Source: Rodentibacter myodis (GTDB lineage: Bacteria; Pseudomonadota; Gammaproteobacteria; Enterobacterales; Pasteurellaceae). Taken from it: DNA of 64,000 bases. Both the position numbers and the translations under genes were made by a program. Shown here piece by piece: positions 1 through 8,470 of this stretch (position 1 is the first letter of the stretch; every line of letters begins with the position of its first letter). The stretch is taken from the NCBI RefSeq assembly GCF_001999305.1, contig NZ_MLHQ01000011.1, positions 1 through 64,000 on the forward strand. Direction: 5' to 3'. The notes beneath the pieces are model-generated. The model was not told the DNA's origin and ran no database searches. It saw only the letters and a program-made list of their open reading frames with translations.

Positions 1-52
1 CGCACTTTTTTCAAAAAAACGCTTATTTTTCACTTTACAAAGGATAAAATTT

Positions 53-1760
53 ATGCAGAAGTCAGAAGTCAGAAGTCAGAAGTCAGGAGTCAGAAGTCAG
101 AAGTCACCAAGATTGTCCCGATAATGCGTTAGCACAGCAAGCATTTCTTAAAGATTTAGATGAAAAACTTTGGTCCTCCGCCGATCTTCTCCGTCAACAA
201 CTTGATGCCGCCAATTACAAACACATCGTTCTCGGTTTAATCTTCTTAAAATACGTTTCCGATAGCTTTAGCACACAACAGGAAAAAATCCGCACCGCGC
301 TTACCGATCCGGAAAATCCCCTTTATCTTGACCGCACTTTTTATGATTCCGATAAAGAATATCAAGAAGCCCTTAATGCCGAATTAGAAAACCGCGATTA
401 CTACACCGCCGATAATATCTTTTGGGTGCCGCCTTCTGCCCGTTGGCAGGCATTGCAAGCCGTTTCCACCTTAAACACCGGTACAGAACTGCCTTGGGGC
501 GGTAAATTTGCCGGCGTGGCACGCTTAATTGATGACGCCTTTGAGGCAATCGAAAAAGACAATGCGAAATTAAAAGGCGTGCTACAACGCATTAGTGGCT
601 ACGCCGTGAATGAAGACACTTTACGCGAACTAATCAACCTCTTTTCCGATACCAACTTCACACAGCCCACTTACAACGGCGAGCCAATACACCTCGGCGC
701 AAAAGATATTCTCGGACATACTTATGAATACTTCCTCGGCAAATTTGCACAAGCGGAAGGCAAACGTGCCGGACAATATTTCACGCCAAAATCCATTGTT
801 TCCCTCATTGTCGCAATGATCGAACCCTACTCCGGACGTGTTTACGACCCGGCAATGGGCAGTGGCGGCTTTTTTGTACAAACAGAACGCTTTATCACCG
901 CCCACCAAGGCAACATCAACCAAGTTTCCATTTACGGGCAAGAATCCAACCCCACCACCTGGAAATTGGCGGCAATGAATATGGCAATTCGAGGCATTGA
1001 TTACGACTTTGGTAAACACAATGCGAACAGTTTCACTCAGCCAATGCACCTTGACAAAAAAATGGATTTTATAATGGCAAATCCTCCTTTTAATGCCGAT
1101 GATTGGTGGAACGAAAGCCTTGCAGACGATCCCCGTTGGGAATATGGTACGCCCCCGAAAGGCAACGCCAATTTTGCGTGGCTGCAACATATGATCTACC
1201 ACCTCTCCCCTAAAGGCAAAATAGCAATGGTACTCGCCAACGGATCAATGTCCAGCCAAACCAACAACGAAGGCGAAATCCGCAAAAATATCCTTAATGC
1301 CGACCTTGTAGAAGCAATGATCGCCTTACCGGGACAACTCTTTACCAATGTAACAATCCCTGCCTGTATTTGGATTCTCAACAAAGCCAAAACCCGCAAA
1401 AATGAAGTGCTATTTATAGACGCACGCCAAATCGGCTATATGAAAGACCGCACTTTACGCGACTTCACCGCCGAGGACATCGCCCATATCGCCGACACCT
1501 ACCACCGCTGGCAACGCTCAGACGGCTACCAAGACCAAGCCGCCTACTGCAAATCTGTTAGCCTAGAAGAAATCGCCAAAAACGACTACGTCCTCACACC
1601 GGGACGTTATGTCGGCACGCCGGAACAAGAAGATGACGGCATTCCTTTTGCCGAAAAAATGGCAGAACTCACCGCTTGCTTAAATGCACAGTTTAAACAA
1701 AGTGCGGAATTGGAAGCGAAGATTAAAGCGAATTTAGGAGGGTTGGGGTATGGAATTTAA
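53..1760 (+). CDS. hsdM: Type I restriction-modification DNA methyltransferase subunit HsdM, phase-variable and OFF as sequenced
   Basis: HsdM is the N6-adenine methyltransferase subunit of a type I restriction enzyme; two copies join one HsdS to methylate the target. The open frame (positions divisible by three) runs from the repeat tract to 1760. It holds an N-terminal HsdM helical domain (about 141-420), SAM-binding motif I DPAMGSGGFF at 846-875 and catalytic motif IV NPPF at 1080-1091. The ATG at 53 with its ribosome site is out of frame with this by the length of the seven 7-bp repeats, so the coordinates given span a frameshift. In frame, the protein would be near 566 residues, normal for the family. 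A GTG at 426 could only give a product lacking the N-terminal domain. The 3' end overlaps hsdS by 11 bases. OFF state is read directly; expression change is inferred. Confidence 0.9.
56..104 (+). repeat. Heptanucleotide tandem repeat (CAGAAGT)x7 at the start of hsdM
   Basis: Seven head-to-tail 7-bp units follow directly after an ATG at 53-55. Six are CAGAAGT and the fifth (84-90) is CAGGAGT. Seven is not a multiple of three, so each gain or loss of a unit changes the reading frame, the classic layout of a contingency locus. A Shine-Dalgarno-like AAAGGA lies at 40-43 region, about 8 bases before the ATG. With seven units the ATG frame stops at TAA 122-124; with six or nine units it runs on into hsdM. 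Confidence 0.9.
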
Positions 1761-3150
1761 TATTTCAGCTATAAATAAAAATTGGCAAAAATATTCTTTA
1801 GAAGAGATCTGTTTAAAAATAACTTCAGGAGGGACACCTAGCCGACAAAATTCTAAATTATATGAAGATGGAAATATAAATTGGGTTAAAACCAAAGAAT
1901 TGAATAATTGGTATATTTTTGATACAGAAGAAAAAATAACAGAAGAAGCCATCAAAAACTCTTCAGCAAAACTGTTACCTGTAAATACAATTCTTCTTGC
2001 AATGTATGGTGCAACAGTCGGGGAGTTAGGGATACTAGGAAAAGAAATGGCTTGTAATCAAGCTTGCTGTGCCTTAATTATTGATCCTAAAAAAGCAGAT
2101 TATAGATTTATTTTTTATTTACTTCGTTTGTATAAAAAAGAAATTCAAAATCTTGCTACAGGAGCTGCACAGCAAAATCTTAGTGCAAAAATAATTAAAG
2201 AATTTTTCTTTTATATTCCACATTTAGAAAAGCAAAAAGAAATTGCAAATATATTATCTGAATTGGATAAAAAAATCCAACTCAACACCCAAATCAACCA
2301 AACCCTAGAGCAAATCGCCCAAACGCTATTTAAAAGCTGGTTTATTGATTTTGACCCTGTACGAGCCAAAGCCACCGCCCTTGCCTACGGACAAACCGAA
2401 CAGCAAGCCAACCTTGCGGCAATGGCGATAATTTCAGGCAAAAATCCCGACCAACTCCACCGCTTGCAACAACAAAACCCCGACCAATACCAACAGCTTT
2501 ATGACCTCGCCCAAGCCTTCCCGAGTGCGTTTGAAGAAGTGGAAGGATTTGGCGAAGTGCCGAGGGGGTGGGAGTATCAAAAATCAGAAAAATTATTTGA
2601 TGTAGGAATAGGAAAAACCCCACCACGAAAAGAAAGCAAATGGTTTTCTCAAATGAATAGCGATTTTCAGTGGGTTTCTATTAAAGATATGGGAAATTCA
2701 GGGGTTTTTATTCATAAGAGTAGTGAATATTTAACTAATGAAGCAATTAATAAATTTAATATCAAAAAAATCCCAGAAAATACCGTATTGCTGAGTTTTA
2801 AATTAACTATTGGACGTGTTGTAATTACAAGCTGTGAAACTTCAACAAATGAAGCTATTGCTCATTTCAAGTTAAATAAAAAATCAAAATTATCATCTGA
2901 ATTTTTATATCTCTATTTAAAAAATTTTGATTTTGATAGCTTAGGTAATACGTCTTCTATTGCTACTGCGGTTAATTCAAAAACAATCAAAAACCTAGAA
3001 ATATTAAAACCTGATGATAAGGTATTACTATTATTTAAAAATAAAATTCAAAATTTATTTGAACAGATTAGATATAAAGAGAATGAAAATATTTTATTAG
3101 AAGAAATTAGAAATAATTTATTACCGAAGTTATTGAGTGGAGGAATTTAA
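1750..3150 (+). CDS. hsdS: Type I restriction-modification specificity subunit HsdS
   Basis: HsdS (466 residues) recognises the bipartite target of the type I enzyme. It has the usual two target-recognition domains, about residues 10-180 and 275-440, each followed by a conserved helical spacer; the central spacer contains the family signature FKSWFIDFDPV near residue 197 and the C-terminus repeats the helix with LLPKLLSGGI. The two recognition domains are clearly richer in A+T than the spacer, the usual sign of domain exchange. The ATG at 1750 overlaps the end of hsdM, so translation is probably coupled. No inverted repeats or second silent hsdS copy were seen, so variation here acts through hsdM, not shuffling. 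Confidence 0.93.
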   Translation: MEFNISAINKNWQKYSLEEICLKITSGGTPSRQNSKLYEDGNINWVKTKELNNWYIFDTEEKITEEAIKNSSAKLLPVNTILLAMYGATVGELGILGKEMACNQACCALIIDPKKADYRFIFYLLRLYKKEIQNLATGAAQQNLSAKIIKEFFFYIPHLEKQKEIANILSELDKKIQLNTQINQTLEQIAQTLFKSWFIDFDPVRAKATALAYGQTEQQANLAAMAIISGKNPDQLHRLQQQNPDQYQQLYDLAQAFPSAFEEVEGFGEVPRGWEYQKSEKLFDVGIGKTPPRKESKWFSQMNSDFQWVSIKDMGNSGVFIHKSSEYLTNEAINKFNIKKIPENTVLLSFKLTIGRVVITSCETSTNEAIAHFKLNKKSKLSSEFLYLYLKNFDFDSLGNTSSIATAVNSKTIKNLEILKPDDKVLLLFKNKIQNLFEQIRYKENENILLEEIRNNLLPKLLSGGI

Positions 3151-3151
3151 A

Positions 3152-3808
3152 ATGGAAATATATGAATTACAAGATAGAATTAGAACATTTTGTCGTTCTA
3201 AAGAAAAATATGACGATGAGTTTAAAACAATATGTGCTGCATTAGATTTAATTTCAGATTGTAATGATGCTATACATAGCTATATTGAGCTGCCATCTAA
3301 TTCAGGCAGGGGAATAAATTATGTATATATATACGGCATTATACATATACTAAATATACAGACTGATGCTGTAAAAGTAATTTATCAACACTTTTTAGGA
3401 AAGCAACTAAAGTTAAATGATAAATCCAATTTACAAGCAATTAACCTTTTAAGAAACAAGGTATTTTCTCATCAAATAAAAATATCTGATGGTAAGTTTG
3501 AAGGGTATGGAATAGCTGGAGATAAACTAAGTTCTCATTCTTTTATGCCATATAGTTTATTAGGAGATTTTTCTGATGATAAAAAAGAAATCATTGAAAT
3601 GATAAATGATCTGGCGAAAAATCAAATAAATAATAATTTTTTATTTATTGAAATGAATGGCTTAATTGAAGTTCATCAAAATGAACTAAGTATTATTATG
3701 GAAGAAATATGTAAATCACTAGGAATTACAGAGTTGGATGAAGATATTCCATATATTAAATTCCCCCCTCACCTAGAGAAATTAATAAAAGAGATTGAGG
3801 TGGATTAG
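3152..3808 (+). CDS. HEPN-like hypothetical protein inside the hsd locus
   Basis: I do not recognise a named family for this 218-residue, A+T-rich gene. It starts one base after the hsdS stop, with GGAGG at 3138-3142 as ribosome site, so it is in the hsd operon. The protein is largely helical and contains RNKVFSH at about residues 101-107, which fits the R-x4-6-H motif (with a polar residue after Arg) of HEPN domains, many of which are RNases in toxin or phage-defence systems. There is no signal peptide or membrane segment. HEPN assignment is an inference from this motif and the helical character; the short motif alone could arise by chance. An accessory anti-phage or RNase role is possible given the setting. 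Confidence 0.75.
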   Translation: MEIYELQDRIRTFCRSKEKYDDEFKTICAALDLISDCNDAIHSYIELPSNSGRGINYVYIYGIIHILNIQTDAVKVIYQHFLGKQLKLNDKSNLQAINLLRNKVFSHQIKISDGKFEGYGIAGDKLSSHSFMPYSLLGDFSDDKKEIIEMINDLAKNQINNNFLFIEMNGLIEVHQNELSIIMEEICKSLGITELDEDIPYIKFPPHLEKLIKEIEVD

Positions 3809-3886
3809 ATATTGTGAACGGATACGATATGAGGGTTATGCAAGGATCAATGAATTGATTGATGAATCATATCAAATAGTTTGTAG

Positions 3887-3906
3887 GGTGGGCAAACTCG
3901 CCCACC
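3887..3906. repeat. Short hairpin repeat GGTGGGC-N6-GCCCACC
   Basis: A perfect 7-bp stem (3887-3893 with 3900-3906) follows GTAGGG, in the spacer after the HEPN-like gene. The same GTAG-GG lead and hairpin style are found in the 73-bp element at 21999-22071. The run of T after it is too short for a convincing terminator. A single uptake sequence, AAAGTGCGGT, follows near 3932. The remainder of 3809-4050 shows no gene. Confidence 0.6.
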
Positions 3907-4050
3907 GTTTTCCGTGATTTTATTTGAACGATAAAGTGCGGTCTTTTTTGGAGATATATTGTGGCGTCCGAAAGAAAGTCCCCACTAAATGCTGGACTTA
4001 CATTGATTAACCACACAGTTAAACAAACAATCGACAAATCCGGCAAATAA

Positions 4051-4091
4051 CCCTATTATTTGCCTTATATTTTAAGGCGAATAATAAAGGG
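4051..4091 (+). promoter_or_regulatory. Long RNA hairpin that sequesters the fic ribosome-binding site
   Basis: CCCT-ATTATT-T-GCCTT (4051-4066) pairs with AAGGC-G-AATAAT and A-GGG (4074-4091), leaving a 7-base loop and one 2-base bulge. The GGG at the base of the stem is the core of the Shine-Dalgarno AAAGGGAA that serves the ATG at 4101. The pairing is read from the sequence; translation control is an inference. It could also be a weak terminator, but no U run follows. Confidence 0.5.
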
Positions 4092-4100
4092 AATTGCCGT

Positions 4101-5231
4101 ATGATGACAGAACGATACATTTGGCAGCAGGAAAATTGGACGAATTGGGATTATGACATCGTGCGATTGCTTCCCTTGCTTAATCAAGCCCATTATCAAC
4201 AAGGGCTATTATTGGGGCGGTTGTTGGATATTGGTTTTGAGGAATTAGAACAAATCAGCCTGCAATCGCTTACCCATAGCATTGTGAAAAGCAGTGAAAT
4301 TGAGGGGGAATTGTTAAATCCGCAATCAGTGCGTTCCTCTTTGGCTCGCCGATTAGGGGTAGAAATTGGCGGTTTGTTGCCCGTAGATCGAGCCGTGGAA
4401 GGCGTGGTGGAAATGACCTTAGATGCTACTAATCATTTTAATCAGCCCTTAACCCTTGAGCGTTTATTTGCTTGGCACGCGGCATTGTTTCCCATCGGTT
4501 ATAACGGAATGAGCAAAATTAATGTTGCCACATTACGCAATGATAAAGAAGGGGCAATGCAGGTGGTTTCAGGAAGAATTGGGAAACAAAAAATTCATTT
4601 TGAAGCCCCTCCTGCAGAAAAATTAAAGGCAGAAATCACTCAATTTTTGGATTGGCTGAATACGAATGAACAGGGCGATCCTTTTATTAAAGCGGCACTC
4701 GCCCATTTGTGGTTTTTAACCTTGCACCCTTTTGAAGATGGCAATGGGCGTATTGCTCGTGCGATTGCCGATTATTTACTGGCAAAAAGCGAAAACAATG
4801 CCCTGCGGTTTTATAGCCTTTCCGCCCAAATTCAAAAAGTGCGGTCAGATTATTATGAGATTTTGGAAAACACCCAAAAAGGGATTAATGATGTAACCAC
4901 GTGGATTGCGTGGTTTGTTGAAAATATCGTCAAAGCAATGACAACGGCACAGGAAACCTTGGATTTCGTGTTAGAAAAAAATCGTTATTGGCAACGTTGG
5001 CGACAATTTGATCTTAATGAACGACAACGCAAAGTATTAAATCTTTTGCTGGGTGATTTTGAAGGCAATCTAACCAATAAAAAATATGCAGCATTAACCA
5101 AAGTTTCACGAGATACCGCCCTGCGTGATTTAACCGACCTAGTAGAAAAAAATATTCTACAAGCCAAGGGCGGTGGGCGAAGCGTGAGTTATAAGATAAA
5201 TAACATAATTGGTAAAAATAATGATGATTAA
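4101..5231 (+). CDS. Fic family protein (protein adenylyltransferase-like)
   Basis: The 376-residue protein has the Fic core motif HPFEDGNGRIAR at residues 209-220, with the catalytic His and the Asn-Gly-Arg phosphate-binding residues intact. Near the N-terminus SSEIEGE (64-70) matches the auto-inhibitory helix motif (S/T-x3-E-G/N) of class II Fic proteins, so the enzyme is predicted to be held inactive by its own Glu68. The C-terminal 80 residues look like a winged helix. Fic enzymes move AMP from ATP to a hydroxyl side chain of a target protein. A second ATG follows at 4104. The 3' end overlaps hsdR by 11 bases, placing it in the restriction operon; Fic genes are known passengers of type I loci, but the target is unknown. 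Confidence 0.9.
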   Translation: MMTERYIWQQENWTNWDYDIVRLLPLLNQAHYQQGLLLGRLLDIGFEELEQISLQSLTHSIVKSSEIEGELLNPQSVRSSLARRLGVEIGGLLPVDRAVEGVVEMTLDATNHFNQPLTLERLFAWHAALFPIGYNGMSKINVATLRNDKEGAMQVVSGRIGKQKIHFEAPPAEKLKAEITQFLDWLNTNEQGDPFIKAALAHLWFLTLHPFEDGNGRIARAIADYLLAKSENNALRFYSLSAQIQKVRSDYYEILENTQKGINDVTTWIAWFVENIVKAMTTAQETLDFVLEKNRYWQRWRQFDLNERQRKVLNLLLGDFEGNLTNKKYAALTKVSRDTALRDLTDLVEKNILQAKGGGRSVSYKINNIIGKNNDD

Positions 5232-8200
5232 TGAAGAAGCAATTGAAAACCTCACCCTAACCCGTTTGGAAAAACTGGGGTGGGAACATTACTACGGAAA
5301 GGATTTGCTTGTCTCTGAGGGGGAATTTGCCCGTGGTGATTTGGGTGGTGTGTTGTTTGTGGAACAACTACGCCACGCAGTGCGAAAACTCAATCCTCAA
5401 CTGCCGGAAAGTGCGGTCGATTCGGTGGTGGTTTTGGCAACAAAAAGCGAAATTGGCGATTTGGTGGGGCGAAATCAGGCGTTCTATAAAATGCTGCGTG
5501 ACGGTGTGAAGGTGGAATATCAACAAGACAGCGAGCAGAAATTTGATGTGGCACGCCTTGTGGATTTTGAAGACTGGCAGAATAACCGTTTTGTAATGGT
5601 GAACCAGTTAGAAATCCGCAGTCGCAAAGGTGGCAAGCGGATTCCCGATATTATCGGCTTTGTAAATGGTTTGCCGTTGGTGATATTTGAGCTGAAAAAT
5701 CCATTGCGTGAATCGGCGGATTTGTTGCAGGCGTTTAATCAGTTGCAGACTTATAAAGACGAGATTAGCGATTTATTTGTTTATAACCAAACGCTGATTA
5801 TTAGTGATGGTTTGAATGCCCGTTTAGGTTCGCTTTCGGCAACCTTTCAACGTTTTACGCCGTGGAAAGTGGTGGATGAAAAGGCGAAAAGCCAACGTTT
5901 GGATTTTGGTGATGAATTGCAAAATTTGCTGAATGGTTTACTGATTCCGCCAAAATTATTGGATTATATTCGCTATTTTGTTCTGTTTGAACGTGCCTCT
6001 AACGGCGCATTAATTAAGAAAATTGCGGCATATCACCAATATTACGGCGTAAATGAAGCGGTGGAATCTACCCTCTTTGCCACGAGTGAGCGGGGCGATA
6101 AACGCATTGGCGTAATGTGGCATACGCAGGGTTCGGGGAAATCCATTTCAATGCTATTTTACGCAGGAAAATTGCTTTCGCAGCCTGAACTACGCAATCC
6201 AACCATTTTGGTTGTGACCGATCGGAATGATTTGGACGGACAACTTTTCCAAACTTTTAGTAGCGGTAAGGATTTGATTAAACAAACGCCGCAACAGGTG
6301 GAAGATCGTGAGGCACTTCGCCAACGATTGAGCGAACGGGAATCCGGCGGTGTATTTTTCACCACCATTCAAAAATTCGGTTTGGATGAGGAAGAAAACC
6401 AATTTCCTGTCTTAAATCCACGTTCTAACATTATCGTGATCAGTGATGAAGCACACCGCAGCCAATATGGTTTTACGCAAAAACTGCACAAGGGGAAATT
6501 TCAAGCCGGCTATGCCCGCCATTTGCGTGATGCGCTGCCGAATGCTTCTTTTATTGGGTTCACCGGCACGCCAATCAGCCTTGAGGACAAAGACACGCAA
6601 GAAGTGTTTGGGCATTATGTGTCGATTTATGATTTGCAAGATGCGGTGGAAGACGGTGCAACCGTGCCGATTATGTATGAAGCCCGTCAAATTCAACTTG
6701 CCGAAAAAGACGATCATCAAGCCTTATTTGCGGAAATTGATGCCCTTTTAGAGGCGGAAGATAATCCGAAATTGCGTTTGCGTGAGAAATTGCTTGGCTC
6801 GGAAGCCCGTCTACGTGATTTAGCCACCGATTTTGTTCACCACTTCGACAAACGTAACGAACAGCAGGACGGCAAGGCGATGATTGTGGTGTCCAGCCGT
6901 CAAATTTGTGTGGATTTGTATAATCAAATTCTTCAGCTTCGTCCTGAATGGCATTCGGATAACATTAATGAAGGCGTGATTAAAATTATGATGACAGGGA
7001 CGGCGAGCGATTCGCCCGAAATGCAAAAACATATTTATAGCAAACCGGAAAAACAAACCTTGGAACGCCGTTTTAAAGATCCAACAGATCCGCTTAAAGT
7101 TGTGATTGTACGGGATATGTGGCTGACCGGTTTTGATGTGCCTTGTTGTAATACGATGTATCTCGACAAGCCAATGAAAGGGCATAATTTAATGCAGGCG
7201 ATTGCCCGGGTAAACCGTGTTTTTGCCAATAAAAGCCGTGAAAATGGTGGGCTGATTGTGGATTATGTCGGGCTGGCAGAAGAATTGAAAGAAGCCACTT
7301 TGCAATACACCAATTCTTCCTGCAAAGGCAAACCGGCGGAAAATGTGCAGGAGGTGTTCTTCAAAATGAAAGAACAGCTTGAATTTGTTCGCACATTATT
7401 TGCCACCAAAATTGAAGGCAAGCCTTTTGATGTGCAAATGGCAATTCAAGAAACCGAACCTGTCGCCCTTTTAAAAGCCATTGCAAAAGCAGCAAACCAT
7501 ATTGCCACCCTTGATCAACTTCCTGATGATGGCAAGGCATATAATTATTACTGGAAAAATTCGGACGATCCCGAACCTCGCAAAAAAGCCTTTTTGAAAA
7601 CTGTTGGCAGCCTGAAGAAAGGCTATGCCTTGTGTGGTGCATTAAAAGAAGCGGAGCAATACAACCAAGAAATTGCCTTTTATGATGCGGTGCGTGCTGT
7701 GCTTTCTAAGCGTGAACAAAACGGCACAGGGGCAAAAGAGCGGTTAATTCAACTGAAAGCCTTAATTAATCAAAGCATTGTTTCCGAAGGCACGATTGAT
7801 CTATTTGATTTACTTGGCAAAGAACAAACGCAGATTAATTTGCTGTCGGATGAATTTTTGCAGGCAATTCAAAATTCAGAAACCAAAAGCCTTTGGGTGT
7901 TGGCGATGGAACGCTATTTGAAGCAGGAAATCAAAGCCAAAGCAGGGCGAAATTTGACCGCACAAAAGGATTTTGAACAACGTTTGCAAGAAGCATTAAA
8001 TCAATATCATAACCATAATTTAAGTGTGGCGGAAATTCTGGACGCCCTTGTGCAAATGGGACGTGATTTTTCCGAACGCTTGAGGCGTGGTGAAAAATTG
8101 GGATTAAATAGTGCGGAACTCGCCTTTTACGATGCCCTCGCACAAAACGACAGCGCGCGGGAATTAATGCAAGATGAAACGCTTTCTGCCTTGGCAAAAG

Positions 8201-8391
8201 AAATCACCGGCATTTTGCGTAAATCCGTCAGTATTGATTGGCAACGCAAAGAGTCTGTGCGGGCAAGAATCCGCCTCCTCGTCCGCCGTGCATTAACAAA
8301 ATACAAATACCCACCGGACAAAGCCGAAGAAGCAATGGATTTTGTGTTAAAACAAGCGGAAGAAATTGCCGATGAGCTATCGGCAGAATAA
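5221..8391 (+). CDS. hsdR: Type I restriction endonuclease subunit HsdR
   Basis: HsdR is the motor and nuclease subunit, cutting DNA after ATP-driven translocation. The 1056-residue protein has an N-terminal PD-(D/E)xK nuclease (PDII near residue 142, ELK near 157-159), then a superfamily 2 helicase: Walker A TQGSGKS near residue 301, DEAH box ISDEAHRS near 407, motif III FTGTP near 445 and motif VI QAIARVNR near 660. The C-terminal helical part is the HsdM contact region. I chose ATG 5221, which overlaps the fic stop; a second ATG is at 5224 and a TTG at 5209. The reading frame is intact, so enzyme activity depends on the phase state of hsdM. Confidence 0.95.
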   Translation: MMINEEAIENLTLTRLEKLGWEHYYGKDLLVSEGEFARGDLGGVLFVEQLRHAVRKLNPQLPESAVDSVVVLATKSEIGDLVGRNQAFYKMLRDGVKVEYQQDSEQKFDVARLVDFEDWQNNRFVMVNQLEIRSRKGGKRIPDIIGFVNGLPLVIFELKNPLRESADLLQAFNQLQTYKDEISDLFVYNQTLIISDGLNARLGSLSATFQRFTPWKVVDEKAKSQRLDFGDELQNLLNGLLIPPKLLDYIRYFVLFERASNGALIKKIAAYHQYYGVNEAVESTLFATSERGDKRIGVMWHTQGSGKSISMLFYAGKLLSQPELRNPTILVVTDRNDLDGQLFQTFSSGKDLIKQTPQQVEDREALRQRLSERESGGVFFTTIQKFGLDEEENQFPVLNPRSNIIVISDEAHRSQYGFTQKLHKGKFQAGYARHLRDALPNASFIGFTGTPISLEDKDTQEVFGHYVSIYDLQDAVEDGATVPIMYEARQIQLAEKDDHQALFAEIDALLEAEDNPKLRLREKLLGSEARLRDLATDFVHHFDKRNEQQDGKAMIVVSSRQICVDLYNQILQLRPEWHSDNINEGVIKIMMTGTASDSPEMQKHIYSKPEKQTLERRFKDPTDPLKVVIVRDMWLTGFDVPCCNTMYLDKPMKGHNLMQAIARVNRVFANKSRENGGLIVDYVGLAEELKEATLQYTNSSCKGKPAENVQEVFFKMKEQLEFVRTLFATKIEGKPFDVQMAIQETEPVALLKAIAKAANHIATLDQLPDDGKAYNYYWKNSDDPEPRKKAFLKTVGSLKKGYALCGALKEAEQYNQEIAFYDAVRAVLSKREQNGTGAKERLIQLKALINQSIVSEGTIDLFDLLGKEQTQINLLSDEFLQAIQNSETKSLWVLAMERYLKQEIKAKAGRNLTAQKDFEQRLQEALNQYHNHNLSVAEILDALVQMGRDFSERLRRGEKLGLNSAELAFYDALAQNDSARELMQDETLSALAKEITGILRKSVSIDWQRKESVRARIRLLVRRALTKYKYPPDKAEEAMDFVLKQAEEIADELSAE

Positions 8392-8392
8392 T

Positions 8393-8458
8393 AAAACGGG
8401 GCGTATAATTCGCCCCGAAATTTTTGTGGAAATGACCGTACTTTTGTGCAATTTAATA
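8393..8458. terminator. Bidirectional terminator, copy A of a 66-bp direct repeat
   Basis: GGGGCG-tataatt-CGCCCC (8398-8416) makes a 6-bp stem with A-rich flank on one side and AAATTTTT on the other, suiting the convergent ends of hsdR (+) and the gene at 8471 (-). The whole 66 bases, including a one-mismatch uptake sequence, recur at 9703-9768 with about five differences. Confidence 0.75.
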
Positions 8459-8470
8459 CAGCCCCTCATT

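Noticed and set aside
56-104. A CRISPR array, suggested by regular repeats.
   Set aside because: The units are 7 bp with no spacers. No CRISPR repeat-spacer pattern was seen anywhere in the window.
630-1202. A 190-residue open frame antisense to hsdM.
   Set aside because: It lies entirely opposite the conserved methylase motifs and has no start signal.
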